From Spirochaetia bacterium (GTDB taxonomy: Bacteria; Spirochaetota; Spirochaetia; Sphaerochaetales; Sphaerochaetaceae), in contig JAKVOU010000001.1 in assembly GCA_022482625.1 (NCBI GenBank), positions 1,908,784-1,972,783 of the forward strand: a stretch of 64,000 bases of DNA, given 5' to 3'. Shown here piece after piece: positions 8,173 to 17,859 of the stretch (the first letter of the stretch is position 1; each line of letters begins with the position of its first letter). Under the pieces are notes generated by a model. It had not been told where the DNA came from. It worked only from the letters and a program-made list of their open reading frames with translations, and made no database searches. The translations under genes and the position numbers were made by a program.

Positions 8173-9093
8173 TCAGTTATTTTTCTTGGAAAAGAAACTT
8201 TGAATCAATCTTATCCAGCGGGTCAGGCCTCCTTTACCGTAACGCCGCTTGTAATCGATGGTAGCACTCTCGATCGAGACATCCTGTGACCCGCTGACTT
8301 TTTTCAGTTCATCCCAATGTCTGACAATCCACATATAAAGGTCTCCTTCCGTATTCCCAGGAAAGGAAGCAAGAAGATGATCCTTGCGACATTGTTCGAT
8401 AATAGGAGAATATACGTTCTCATACCAACTTACGGCAGCATCCCTGAAACTGACTTCATCTTTTCTGTTCTCGTTTATATAGTACTTATGGACCAGAATA
8501 TGGTTTACCAGCTGCGGGTACATGCCGGGAGAAGTAAATGTTATCTCATCCATAGGAAGGAAGTCCTGCGCATGATATTGGTCAAGGAACTGTTTTCGTT
8601 CATACTGGATGACCTTCTTCTTCAGTTGCTTCATCGTCATGCCCTGTTCAAGAGAAATCTCACTGTCAAGTTCAACTACCTCTGCATCTATATAGCTGAC
8701 ACCTTGGCTCTTCGCCACGGAAACCCGATGATTGCCATCCCTTACAAAATACCAGTCTCCCAATTTGTAGACACTGATCGCAGGAAGTTCAACAAGATTC
8801 AGATGAGCCTGGTCTATGCTTTTCCATCGCTCTTTCAACATTTCTTTCTTGGGATAAAATGCCATGGAAAAATCCCTATGCCTTCCTTCACTGCCGATGA
8901 TGTTCTTTATCGGTATGGTCTGCATCCCTCTGTATGTCTGGTTCTTCGGCTTGATAAGATCAGTTACTTCATAGAAGGAAAGCAAATCCGTATTCTTCCA
9001 TCTCAGCGTCGAAAGCAGCACCTGCATCCGAGCCCGGGTCTTTGCTTTCTCAAAATCATTTTCTGTTTGGTAAGAGATTTCATTGTCCATCAT
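8173..9093 (-). CDS. ParB/sulfiredoxin-fold protein of unknown function
   Basis: The 306-residue protein contains WYFVRDGNHRVSVAKSQG near residues 118-135, the motif of ParB-N/sulfiredoxin-like domains, which bind nucleotides, followed by a helical region rich in aromatic and charged residues. It is not near parA or a replication origin, so a chromosome-partition role is unlikely. It is translationally coupled to the phosphoesterase gene upstream (ATGA overlap at 9090-9093), so the two probably act together. The function is unknown. Confidence 0.6.
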   Translation of the reverse strand: MMDNEISYQTENDFEKAKTRARMQVLLSTLRWKNTDLLSFYEVTDLIKPKNQTYRGMQTIPIKNIIGSEGRHRDFSMAFYPKKEMLKERWKSIDQAHLNLVELPAISVYKLGDWYFVRDGNHRVSVAKSQGVSYIDAEVVELDSEISLEQGMTMKQLKKKVIQYERKQFLDQYHAQDFLPMDEITFTSPGMYPQLVNHILVHKYYINENRKDEVSFRDAAVSWYENVYSPIIEQCRKDHLLASFPGNTEGDLYMWIVRHWDELKKVSGSQDVSIESATIDYKRRYGKGGLTRWIRLIQSFFSKKNN

Positions 9094-9812
9094 GATTTTC
9101 CTTTTCCAGTTTCTCGCCTTTTCTTCCCGATGGTATCATCATCCAGAATATAACTTTTATAGATGTTGATGATTTTTGTCCTTTTGTAATAAACGACTCT
9201 ACGGGCATTGGAATCAGTAAGATGTACATGTCCATGCAAAAGATACTTCGGTTTAAACCAATCCATGAATGTCAGAAAAGCAGAAAATCCCCGATGACAG
9301 CGATCAATTTCATCATTGAAACCCAAAGGAGGTGCATGCGTGACCAAAATATCAAGATATCGTCCATAGCGCAGCTTATTGTAAAGCAATTTCGGTACCA
9401 TCTTGAAAATTCTGGACATCATCTGGTGATCAGTATACTGATGCTTGCCATTGTTATAGTTGTAGGAGCCGCCGAGTCCCACGATAATCAGACCAGTCCG
9501 CTTATCCCTCAGGACTTTCCCATCAACAAGTTCCCCGCCACAGAAGATAGAAGGAGATGGGGCTGGCGCAGTGTATTCGGACATATGCCCCAAACTACTG
9601 CCGCTTGCCTTCACCAATGCATCAAATTCCTGGAGGTTATGGTTTCCAAAAACAAAGAACAAAGGTTTGTTAAGAGAAGAAACAATGAATTCATAATAGC
9701 GCAGAGACAAATCTCCCGCCGATATCACCGCATCGACATCTGCAAAATTATCTTTGATGTGCTGGGAATACACCAATCTGTCCATATCATCAGCAATGCA
9801 AAGTATCCTCAT
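9090..9812 (-). CDS. Calcineurin-like metallophosphoesterase
   Basis: The frame is open to 10061, but the ATG at 9812 follows GTGAGGAAAG and begins MRILCIADDMDRL, the first metal motif (D-x-D/H type), so 240 residues are preferred. Further metal ligands are visible: SAGDLSLRYY, FVFGNHN (GNH motif), ILVTHAPP and LLHGHVH. The fold would hydrolyse a phosphomonoester or diester in the cytoplasm; the substrate is unknown. It is the first gene of a two-gene operon with the ParB-fold protein. Confidence 0.85.
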   Translation of the reverse strand: MRILCIADDMDRLVYSQHIKDNFADVDAVISAGDLSLRYYEFIVSSLNKPLFFVFGNHNLQEFDALVKASGSSLGHMSEYTAPAPSPSIFCGGELVDGKVLRDKRTGLIIVGLGGSYNYNNGKHQYTDHQMMSRIFKMVPKLLYNKLRYGRYLDILVTHAPPLGFNDEIDRCHRGFSAFLTFMDWFKPKYLLHGHVHLTDSNARRVVYYKRTKIINIYKSYILDDDTIGKKRRETGKGKS

Positions 9813-9831
9813 GGCTTTCCTCACAACTCGT

Positions 9832-9860
9832 ATTTTAGCAGATAGCAGGAAATCCGCCAA
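9832..9860 (-). promoter_or_regulatory. Predicted promoter of the phosphoesterase operon
   Basis: On the minus strand TTGGCG (9855-9860) and TAAAAT (9832-9837) are 17 bases apart, about 20 bases upstream of the ATG at 9812. Confidence 0.45.
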
Positions 9861-9892
9861 CAAAAAAAACAGAAGAAAATACCCTGATAGAT

Positions 9893-12335
9893 TCAGGTTC
9901 GGAATTTCTTTGGAGCACTCCCGAAGTAATCCTTGAATACTTTGCTGAAATATGCCTGGTTCCGATACCCGCAGGCTTCTGCCACATCCCTGATGGTCAA
10001 ATGGCCTTTCCCAAGCAAATCCCGTCCCTTCTGCATACGGATAGCAATAAGGTAATCCCAAGGACTCAGTCCGAATTCACGCTTGAAGCAACGAGAAAGA
10101 TAGTCTTCGCTTGCGACAGCAGCTTCTGCTATCTGCCAACGGGCAAGAGGTCTGGAAAGATTTTTTTCCATATATACTACGGCCCTTTTGACAGGTAATC
10201 CACTGGAAACAGTCGTTGTACATGTACCGGCAAGCAATGATTCAAGATGCGTAAGGAAATGATTATTTTCCAATAAGATAGGAGAAAGCAACAGCAACCG
10301 AGAGACCTCATACAAAGATTGGTCAACCTCAGTCGGTTTGATCAGCAGTATCCAGCCCTCTGGTACGACCTGACGAATTTTTGAAATTTCAGGAAGTGTC
10401 AGATGGTCCACCAAAAGTATTTCAGGCAGATAATCGGAAATCAATTGCATCAAATCATCCTCAGCATGCACCAGCAGTGTTGATGACCATCCGGATGGAG
10501 GGATAACAGAACCTCGGACAAGCGCAAAAGCCTTGCCTTTTTCCTTCAGAAGAATCCGAGGAACACCGATGGGTTCCCTCAAATGAAGAAAAGCCAAGGG
10601 AGCATCGGGAAATTCTTCCATAGTTTTGGAAAAATGCAAGCAGGCATCTAGGCTTCTATCCGCTAAGTCCCTGACAACCAATGTATGACCACTGTCAGGC
10701 TGAACAATACCAAGACCATCAAGTGATGGAAAAGGAAACTGCAAGGTAACCACATTTCCTTCAACGGAAAAAGCTCCTCCCGAAAGCAACATGACATCCT
10801 TGCATCTGAGCAAGGCAATCTGTGGACCAAGTCGTTTTATAGCATAGGAAATACAAATGCCGTTTTTTCCCCAATGACCAGATACAGGTTGTTTTGCACC
10901 TGCCAGCAAGAGGACCTTGGAAAGAAGGTCCTTATCAGTCCAAACAGCCGGAAGCTCTGTATCTTCAAAAGACAAATCATACAGTTTTGGATTCCAAGCA
11001 CGGAGCCCTGTTGCAGAAAAGCCTAACTGGACGAGGTGTTCCATTGCGGAAAGTCCTTCAAGCAGATAGGTCCGTTCCTTGAGCCCCAATCGTCTTTTTG
11101 CAGCATAAATACTCTCGATCCTCTTATGGATATCCGACGAAACAGACAGAAGCCTTTTGCCAACGTCGACAGACAGAAGAATCTTTCTTTCAATGAAACC
11201 AGCTATGCATGTCAATACAGCCTCAAGTACCCAAGCTCTGTATACAAGAGGACGGACGAGAACATACCCTTCTGCAGGTAACGGAAGGATAACATATCTG
11301 CCGCCTTCATCCAGATCAAACGGAAGCAAAAGCTCCTGGTCCAAAGGACTTGGAACCATCAGCTTCCCACAAAAGTTTTCCTTTGCATGCAGGGACAACC
11401 ACATAGAAACAAGCAAACCCCAAACCATCCTTGCCTGCTTCTATTGCCATGCAGACATCTTCTATCCTGGCAGCCTTGCCAACTGCCTGGGCAAAACAGA
11501 CCAAAGCCGTAGCACGCTTGTCATCATCAATACGGCTCTGCGCAATTTCTCTGAAACAAACATCGGAGGACGACTTTCCTAACCTGCAAGCAAAATGAAG
11601 TATAGGTGTACTGACCGACGGAGGCAGAACGGGCAGTTTTGCCTTTTCCAACGCTAGGTTTTCAAAATCCATACCATATGCCGCTGCATAAGAAACAGCA
11701 TCTTTTTTTTCAAATGTATCGACAGCTACAAGCAGCGGACAGATTTCACTATTCTTCCGAAATACAAGTTCGATACCTGTCCTTCTAACCTCATTTTCTT
11801 CCTGTCCCGCCACCGGTTGCAGACAGACACAGGGAATCGGCAACCTGACCTTGTGAAGAAGCTGTACATCACTGCAGATACAGGCTGAAGGTTTCAGTCT
11901 CTTGAATTCAGGATCCTCTGTCACCAAACGTGCATCAAATTCAATTCCTGCTTCCTTGACAGTTTCCTTGAACAGAGACAGATATCGATTTTTGTCATGG
12001 CAAAGCAGGGCGATTTTTCCTGTGCCTGACTTTCCTAGCAGATAGCTCAATGCCAGTTGCAACGAAGCCTTGTCGGTTTCAAAACAGGGATGTTCTCCCA
12101 CATTGAAGCCGACAGTCATCAAATCTGCATCTGTCATCCTGTCATACCAAAGGGAAACGGATGGAGAACTGGTCGGAGGTACCAGACTGATGATTCTATC
12201 CACATTTCCAGGACACAGCAGATTCCTTGTTGCTTCCCCATCAACTGCAACAAAAGACAAATCGTTGCTGTTGCATAGAAAAGAAACCCACAGATTATCA
12301 GCCAAGTTTTTTACAAGCAGTGCAATCCTTTCCAT
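9893..12335 (-). pseudogene. LacI-type sensor / AraC-family regulator interrupted by a one-base frameshift
   Basis: Two overlapping minus-strand frames together make one regulator. The upstream part (from ATG 12335, MERIALLVKNLADNLW, to a stop at 11316) is a LacI/GalR-type ligand domain without its DNA-binding head, as in XylR-like proteins. The downstream part (open from before 11428 to 9893) ends in a complete AraC helix-turn-helix (LARWQIAEAAVASEDYLSRC, then CGYRNQAYFSKVFKDYFG). Both frames are open between 11316 and 11428. The total is 2443 bases, so removing exactly one base restores an 813-codon ORF, a usual length for this architecture. A single inserted base, for instance in a TTTT run, or a sequencing error would explain it. 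Confidence 0.75.
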
Positions 12336-12380
12336 ACATCCAGTATAGGAAAGAGTCAAGAAAGCTTCCAGACCACCAAA

Positions 12381-12409
12381 TTGAAAGATATGGAATAATC
12401 TTCTATCAT
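12381..12409 (+). promoter_or_regulatory. Predicted promoter of the IclR regulator
   Basis: TTGAAA (12381-12386) and TATCAT (12404-12409) are 17 bases apart and lie 27 bases before the start at 12436. Confidence 0.5.
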
Positions 12410-12435
12410 TGTCGGGTATATATTGAGGAGGCGAG

Positions 12436-13221
12436 ATGATGGAAGAAACCAAGGGACAATCCAATGCAGCGGCAAGGACCATTTCCATCCTGGAAATACT
12501 CTCAGTCCACAAGAAAATCAATTTGGAAAACTTGTCAAAGGAATCACATCTGCCAAAGGCAACCTTGCTGAGGTTCCTTACGACCCTTACGACCCTTGGT
12601 TATGTCCATAGAGATGGAAATGACCTATATAGCCTGACACTGAAACTTTTTTCAGTAGGTTCCCGATGTCTCCAACACATCGATTTACTGGAAGCCGCAA
12701 GACCGGAAGCAGAAACCCTGAGCAACAACCTTGGAGAAACAGTCCACATGGGTATCATGGAAGATTCACAGGCAGTATATATACTGAAAGTCGAATCCTC
12801 ACATACTATCAGGATGTATTCAAGGGTAGGAAAAACAATCCCGCTTTATTGTACTGCAATAGGCAAGGTTCTTCTTTCGGGACTTACGCAAGAACAGCAA
12901 GAAACATACATGGAAAAGACCCCGCTGATTCCTTTTACTCCACAGACCTTAGATAGAAAAGGGTTGGAAAAAGAACTGAAAGCTGCAAGCCTAAAAGGCT
13001 GGGCGTGGGATGCCCAGGAGCATGAACAGGGAATTACCTGCATTGCCGGCAGAATTACCGACTATACGGGAAAAACAGTGGCAGCATTGAGTGTATCATG
13101 GCCTCAGTTCAGGTTCAAACCTGAGCTTTTGGACAATTACTGTGGAAAAATCAAGGAAAGCTGCAGACATATCTCCTCTTTCCTCGGAACAGATGAACTT
13201 CAACTGGATCCAGCACAATAA
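12436..13221 (+). CDS. IclR-family transcriptional regulator
   Basis: The 261-residue protein starts at ATG 12436 after TGAGGAGG. Residues 10-70 form the IclR winged helix-turn-helix (ARTISILEILSVHKKINLEN; LPKATLLRFLTTLTTLGYV). Residues 85-250 form the ligand domain, with YCTAIGKVLLS, AWDAQEHEQGITCIA and AALSVSWP, which are characteristic IclR positions. It is divergent from the frameshifted AraC-type regulator, and neither has an obvious target operon next to it. The inducer is unknown; sugar-acid metabolites are common for the family. Confidence 0.9.
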   Translation: MMEETKGQSNAAARTISILEILSVHKKINLENLSKESHLPKATLLRFLTTLTTLGYVHRDGNDLYSLTLKLFSVGSRCLQHIDLLEAARPEAETLSNNLGETVHMGIMEDSQAVYILKVESSHTIRMYSRVGKTIPLYCTAIGKVLLSGLTQEQQETYMEKTPLIPFTPQTLDRKGLEKELKAASLKGWAWDAQEHEQGITCIAGRITDYTGKTVAALSVSWPQFRFKPELLDNYCGKIKESCRHISSFLGTDELQLDPAQ

Positions 13222-13262
13222 TTTCATGTTGAATACTCTTTTTCCTAGACCTAACCTGTAAC

Positions 13263-14330
13263 ATGCTTCATACTGATAGCATGGAGCGACAAAGTAACAG
13301 ACTTATCCACGAACGTCCTCAATGGATCAAGGATTTCAAGAAACCTACCGGTACTGAGATCAAATATATCAACGGTCATTGGTATTTGTATGAACGGACT
13401 TCTTATTGGGACAACGAAAAGAAATGCTCAAGGAAAAAATCAGGAAAGGTCCTTGGCAAACTGACAGAACAGGGCCTGATTCCTTCAAAAGAAAGAAACA
13501 CCACACAGAATAAAGGGACCCTCTGCCTTGAATTTGGCGCAACGTCATTCCTGTTCCAACAAACCAGAACTACCAGAAAGATATTATCATCATTTTTCCC
13601 TGAGAACTGGAAAGAAATATATGCCATTGCATTGATAAAGGCAAAGGAAAACCTCCCTTTAGACAGAATTGAAAGCCGTTTTTCTGACTGTTATCTCCAA
13701 TATACCTTCCCTCGGATCTCTCTCAGTACAGAAAGAATCAAATCTCTTATATTCGAGCTTTCGGCACGGACCGGTACCATCAGCCAGTACATGGCAAAGG
13801 AAGTCGAATCAGACCTGCTGTTGCTGAAGAACAAAAAAAAAGAAGTAAGCAACGTACCGTTTGAAGAAAGAAAAGAACTCGAATATGTCATCAAGGAATT
13901 GGAGGCATTGCTTGACCCTATAAAATCAGAGGCAGAAATCTGTTCGGCATACAAATGGAAACTTTCCGATCTGGACTATTCCTGGTTGTCCGACTTCGAT
14001 GATATCATCCTTGATGACCAGAACCTGATGGACAGCACCCTCAATCAAAAATTGGTAGCACACGGTATCCTCGAAGACAAATTGGAAAGTACGGTACAAG
14101 GTATCGAGATTGTTCTCTTCTTCATCAATTTCATTGCGATAAAGACTGTTGACAGCATCATAAACACCCTAGATGACCTGAACTTGCTTGATCAGTATCC
14201 ATATCCTGAATTTATCTGGCAACTCAGTACTATCCGTGCCGTGAAAGCAAACACAAAATGGAAATTGTCACGTATAGGAAAAGAGGCTGGGATACTCTGC
14301 AACTTGCTGGGGTTCAGCCCCTGGCTGTGA
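13263..14330 (+). CDS. Transposase-derived protein, apparently lacking the DDE catalytic core
   Basis: The 355-residue ORF begins like spirochaete IS4/IS1634-type transposases (KKPTGTEIKYINGHWYLYER, then KKSGKVLGKLTEQGLIPS) and ends like them (LSTIRAVKANTKWKLSRIGK). Between these ends the usual catalytic region with conserved D, D and E blocks is not recognisable, and the protein is about 200 residues shorter than such transposases. No terminal inverted repeats or target duplication were seen. It may be an internally deleted relic that kept its frame, or a domesticated DNA-binding protein. No convincing ribosome site precedes ATG 13263 or ATG 13281. Confidence 0.55.
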   Translation: MLHTDSMERQSNRLIHERPQWIKDFKKPTGTEIKYINGHWYLYERTSYWDNEKKCSRKKSGKVLGKLTEQGLIPSKERNTTQNKGTLCLEFGATSFLFQQTRTTRKILSSFFPENWKEIYAIALIKAKENLPLDRIESRFSDCYLQYTFPRISLSTERIKSLIFELSARTGTISQYMAKEVESDLLLLKNKKKEVSNVPFEERKELEYVIKELEALLDPIKSEAEICSAYKWKLSDLDYSWLSDFDDIILDDQNLMDSTLNQKLVAHGILEDKLESTVQGIEIVLFFINFIAIKTVDSIINTLDDLNLLDQYPYPEFIWQLSTIRAVKANTKWKLSRIGKEAGILCNLLGFSPWL

Positions 14331-14704
14331 AAATAAATCCATAGGGAACAACCTTATTTTTTATTATCTTCACTATTCCATCCAACAAAAGAGTGCCAAG
14401 ACTTCTTAAACATAAATCCACTGCAGACACAAGTAAATAAATGTTGAAATATCGAAACTTATGGTAATAATAACATATATAGCAGACAATACAGATTAAC
14501 CTAAAATTTATAAATTCTAAAAAAAGATAAAAAAATATCTATTTAGTATTCACAAAACTCTCTGTTTGGTTTACCTTATAGCCGCAAGAAAGATTTTTAA
14601 TTAATGTGATTGCAATAATATTATAAGCATATATATGAGAACTATTCGAATAATAATAGTCCATATGATAACAATAACTGTCAAATAAGGCAGGGAGAAA
14701 TGCA
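14331..14704. other. A+T-rich intergenic region upstream of the succinate-pathway operon
   Basis: There are 374 bases without a gene. It must hold the promoter of the long operon starting at 14705. TTGCAA (14618) followed by the A+T-rich TATTATAAGCATATATATG stretch, and TTTTTA...TAATAT about 20 bases further upstream, are possible core elements, but none is convincing. On the minus strand TTTGTGAATACTAAA (about 14545-14559) resembles one half of a Rex (NADH-sensor) site. This is only a hint. Confidence 0.3.
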
Positions 14705-15652
14705 ATGAAGAACAAAGTGACCATTATTGGATCTGGAAGCGTAGGAGCTACCATAGCTTATACTATGACCGTAACAGGCATTGCTTCTGAAATCGTCATG
14801 ATAGACATCAATGTCGAAAAATCCCTTGGCGAAGCCTTGGATATCAAACAAGGACTCCCATTCTGTCCGCCTGTTTCCATCTATGCCGGTTCATACGCCG
14901 ATGCCAAGGATTCCGATATCGTCATTATTACCAGCGGTGTTGCACGCAAGCCAGGCCAGTCAAGGCTGGACCTTGCACAGACAAATGTCAACATCATGAA
15001 ATCAGTCATACCGGCAATAACAAAGGAAGCTCCCGATGCTATTTATATTGTCGTCGCAAACCCTGTTGATATCCTGACTTATCAATTTTATAAGACTTCG
15101 GGATTACCTGCTGCGCACATCCTTGGATCCGGTACCATCCTTGACACGGCACGCCTTCGCTCAAGAATTGCAGATTATTACAAAATCAATCAGAAAAATG
15201 TACATGCCTTTGTCTTTGGAGAACATGGTGACAGTTCCTTTGTCCCATGGTCCTTGGCAAACATCTCCAATATCCCAATTGATTCCTATGAAAGTTGTCT
15301 GGCCCCAAAGGATGCCGTCAGTCTGCCCCTGGTACATGAAGAAGTGGAAGACTACATAAGGAAATCCGGAGCAAAGATCATAGCAAGGAAAGGTGCTACC
15401 TTCTATGCAGTTGCAATATCAGTCTGTCATATCTGCAGATGTATCCTCAGCAGCACTGAATCGACACTTACTGTATCAACTATGATGCAAGGTGAATACG
15501 GAATCAGCGATGTATGCCTCAGCACCCTTACGGTAATAGGCAACAACGGTGTAAAATCACATGTAGTGGCACCGTTGCAACCTGATGAAATTACAAAGTT
15601 ACAGCACAGCGCCCAGTGTCTTAGACACACAATTTCTGACATTTCATTCTAG
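14705..15652 (+). CDS. Malate dehydrogenase of the LDH-like family (could be annotated L-lactate dehydrogenase)
   Basis: The 315-residue NAD enzyme has GSGSVG (residues 10-15) for NAD, Asp34 for NADH preference and the catalytic EHGDS with His174. The substrate-specificity loop reads GVARKPGQSR: Arg81 and Arg87 fall where Escherichia coli Mdh has its two substrate arginines, whereas true lactate dehydrogenases carry Gln at the first position. Later text (GSGTILDTARLR) is LDH-like, so the family is the LDH-like MDH group. It heads an operon with fumarase and fumarate reductase, which supports oxaloacetate to malate. Lactate activity is not excluded. Confidence 0.75.
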   Translation: MKNKVTIIGSGSVGATIAYTMTVTGIASEIVMIDINVEKSLGEALDIKQGLPFCPPVSIYAGSYADAKDSDIVIITSGVARKPGQSRLDLAQTNVNIMKSVIPAITKEAPDAIYIVVANPVDILTYQFYKTSGLPAAHILGSGTILDTARLRSRIADYYKINQKNVHAFVFGEHGDSSFVPWSLANISNIPIDSYESCLAPKDAVSLPLVHEEVEDYIRKSGAKIIARKGATFYAVAISVCHICRCILSSTESTLTVSTMMQGEYGISDVCLSTLTVIGNNGVKSHVVAPLQPDEITKLQHSAQCLRHTISDISF

Positions 15653-15664
15653 GAGGGAAGAAAG

Positions 15665-17041
15665 ATGGAGTATCGTATCGAACATGACTCAATGGGACAA
15701 GTAAAGGTCCCTGCAGACAAATATTGGGGAGCCCAGACCGAACGGAGCCATGAGAATTTCAAGATAGGCATAGGAATCGAGACCATGCCAAGCGAAATCA
15801 TACGCTCCTTCGGCATCCTTAAGAAAGCTGCAGCCTTGGCAAATGCACAGCTGAAGCCAGAAAAAATGACTGAAGAGAAGCTCAAGGCAATCTGTCAGGC
15901 AAGTGATGAGGTCCTCGAAGGAAAACTGACGGAACATTTTCCCTTGGTAGTCTGGCAGACAGGCAGCGGTACCCAATCCAACATGAATGCAAATGAAGTG
16001 ATTGCAAACCGAGGCAATGAAATTGCAGGAAAAAAATTGCTTCATCCGAATGATGACATCAACATGTCCCAATCTTCAAACGATACATTCCCCACCGCCA
16101 TGCATATCAGTGCAGTTACGGCAATCGAAGATACCGTACTGCCTGCCATTGACCGATTGGTCATGACATTCAAGAAACTGGAAAAGGAAAACGAAGGCAT
16201 TGTAAAAAGTGGAAGGACACATCTGCAGGATGCCACTCCGATTGCATTTTCCCAGGAAATCAGCGGTTGGAGATCATCACTGGAAAAAGATAAGGAACTT
16301 CTGTTGCTCTCTCTGCCGCCTCTGAAACAATTGGCTTTAGGTGGCACCGCTGTGGGAACCGGTCTCAATGCTCCAAAAGGCTTTGATACATTGGTCGCAA
16401 ATGAAATATCAAAGCTTACCGGCAAGGACTTCATTACGGCTCCGAACAAGTTCCATGCATTGACCAGCAAGGATGAAATAGTCTTTGCACATGGGGCACT
16501 CAAGTCACTGGCAGCAGATCTGATGAAGATTGCGAATGATGTACGTTGGCTGGCATGCGGACCAAGAGACGGGCTAGGAGAAATAACCATTCCGGCCAAT
16601 GAACCGGGATCTTCCATCATGCCGGGCAAGGTCAATCCGACTCAATGTGAAGCCATGACCATGGTCGCTGTTCAAGTCATGGGCAACGATGCAGCTGTAG
16701 GTATTGCAGCCAGCCAAGGAAATTTTGAGCTGAATGTCTTCATGCCGGTAGCAGCATACAATTTCCTGCAATCAGCAAGGCTCCTTGCCCAAGTAATCGT
16801 GTCTTTCAATGACAACTGTGCAGTAGGGATCAAGGCAAACAAGCAGAAGATGCATGACAACCTTCATAATTCCCTCATGCTCGTCACAGCTCTCAACCCA
16901 TACATCGGTTATGAAAATGCAGCAAAGACAGCACATCTTGCATTTGAAAAAGATATCTCGCTCAGAGAAGCCTGCATTGAACTCGGATTCCTTACCCCTG
17001 AAAAGTTTGATGAAGTGTTTCATCCCGAGCAAATGGTATAG
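15665..17041 (+). CDS. fumC: Class II fumarate hydratase
   Basis: This 458-residue protein is full length for class II fumarase. Conserved blocks include TGSGTQSNMNANEV (about 98-111), SQSSNDTFPTA (about 137), SGRTHLQDATPI (about 183) and the superfamily signature GSSIMPGKVNP (about 317-327), with the catalytic serine in the mobile loop. It interconverts malate and fumarate in the cytoplasm and needs no iron-sulfur cluster. The start follows AGGAGGGAAG, 12 bases after the malate dehydrogenase gene, and its product feeds the fumarate reductase encoded at the end of the operon. Confidence 0.95.
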   Translation: MEYRIEHDSMGQVKVPADKYWGAQTERSHENFKIGIGIETMPSEIIRSFGILKKAAALANAQLKPEKMTEEKLKAICQASDEVLEGKLTEHFPLVVWQTGSGTQSNMNANEVIANRGNEIAGKKLLHPNDDINMSQSSNDTFPTAMHISAVTAIEDTVLPAIDRLVMTFKKLEKENEGIVKSGRTHLQDATPIAFSQEISGWRSSLEKDKELLLLSLPPLKQLALGGTAVGTGLNAPKGFDTLVANEISKLTGKDFITAPNKFHALTSKDEIVFAHGALKSLAADLMKIANDVRWLACGPRDGLGEITIPANEPGSSIMPGKVNPTQCEAMTMVAVQVMGNDAAVGIAASQGNFELNVFMPVAAYNFLQSARLLAQVIVSFNDNCAVGIKANKQKMHDNLHNSLMLVTALNPYIGYENAAKTAHLAFEKDISLREACIELGFLTPEKFDEVFHPEQMV

Positions 17042-17049
17042 GAGCTGAT

Positions 17050-17859
17050 ATGGAATACAGTTACTTTCCCGGCTGTACCTTGAAAAACAAGGCACAGGAA
17101 TTGGATACCTGCGGGCGTATCAGTGCAGAAGCACTTGGCTTTCATCTGGAAGAAATTCCCGAATGGCAATGCTGTGGAGGTACGTACCCTCTTGCAGAAG
17201 ATGAGATTGCAACAAAACTGGCTTCTGTGCGAGCACTGGCCGCTGCACGGGACGCAGGTCACGACCTGCTGACTCTTTGTTCTGCATGCTTCAATGTCAT
17301 CAAACAAGTCAATGAAGACATGAAACATGACAAGGATATCTGCTTTCGGGCAAACAACTATCTCAAGTTGGATGAACCTTATACAGGAACTGTACAGGTC
17401 GTACATTTTCTTCAGGTCCTACGGGATACAATCGGCTGGGATACGGTAAGGCAAGCAGTCAAGGAGCCTTTGTCAGGACTCAAGATAGGAGCCTATTACG
17501 GCTGTTTGCTGCTACGTCCAAGCAAAGTAATGCAGTTTGACGACCCTGAAGATCCTACGATCATGGAAGATTTCATCAAGGCTTTGGGTGCAGAACCGAT
17601 TATATATTCTCTAAGAAATGAATGTTGCGGTGCATATCTCACTCTTGAGAATAAGGAAATTGCACAGAGACGCAGTGGCAAGGTCTTGGAAAGCGCACAG
17701 GATATGGGTGTTGATTTTCTCATAACAGCCTGCCCTCTTTGCCAGTATAACCTGACACAGAATGCCTTGAGCAAGCAGACGCCGGTTTACTACTTTACCC
17801 TACTTCTTGCCCATGCATTGGGACTGAAGGAAATGAAAGGAGTATCTACCAATGGATGA
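17050..17859 (+). CDS. hdrB: Heterodisulfide-reductase subunit B homologue (HdrB)
   Basis: The 269-residue protein has two CCG-domain motifs: Cys9, Cys41-Cys42-Gly and Cys77/Cys80 (PGC...CCGG...CSAC), and a second set (YGC near 154, ECCGAY near 193, ACPLC near 230). These bind the noncubane 4Fe-4S clusters that carry out disulfide chemistry or electron transfer in HdrB. It overlaps hdrC by 8 bases. In methanogens the substrate is CoM-S-S-CoB; bacteria lack it, so here the partner is likely another protein, plausibly the FrdB-like subunit encoded downstream (inference). Confidence 0.88.
   Translation: MEYSYFPGCTLKNKAQELDTCGRISAEALGFHLEEIPEWQCCGGTYPLAEDEIATKLASVRALAAARDAGHDLLTLCSACFNVIKQVNEDMKHDKDICFRANNYLKLDEPYTGTVQVVHFLQVLRDTIGWDTVRQAVKEPLSGLKIGAYYGCLLLRPSKVMQFDDPEDPTIMEDFIKALGAEPIIYSLRNECCGAYLTLENKEIAQRRSGKVLESAQDMGVDFLITACPLCQYNLTQNALSKQTPVYYFTLLLAHALGLKEMKGVSTNG

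Noticed and set aside
8173-9093. Chromosome-partitioning ParB and a replication origin nearby
   Set aside because: No parA gene, parS-like palindromes, DnaA boxes or dnaA/dnaN genes were seen; only the fold motif is shared.
8317-9153. A 278-codon plus-strand frame opposite the ParB-fold gene
   Set aside because: It is a shadow of the minus-strand gene, which has the ParB-type motif, a ribosome site and coupling to the phosphoesterase.
13263-14330. A complete insertion sequence
   Set aside because: I found no terminal inverted repeats or target-site duplication around the transposase-like ORF.
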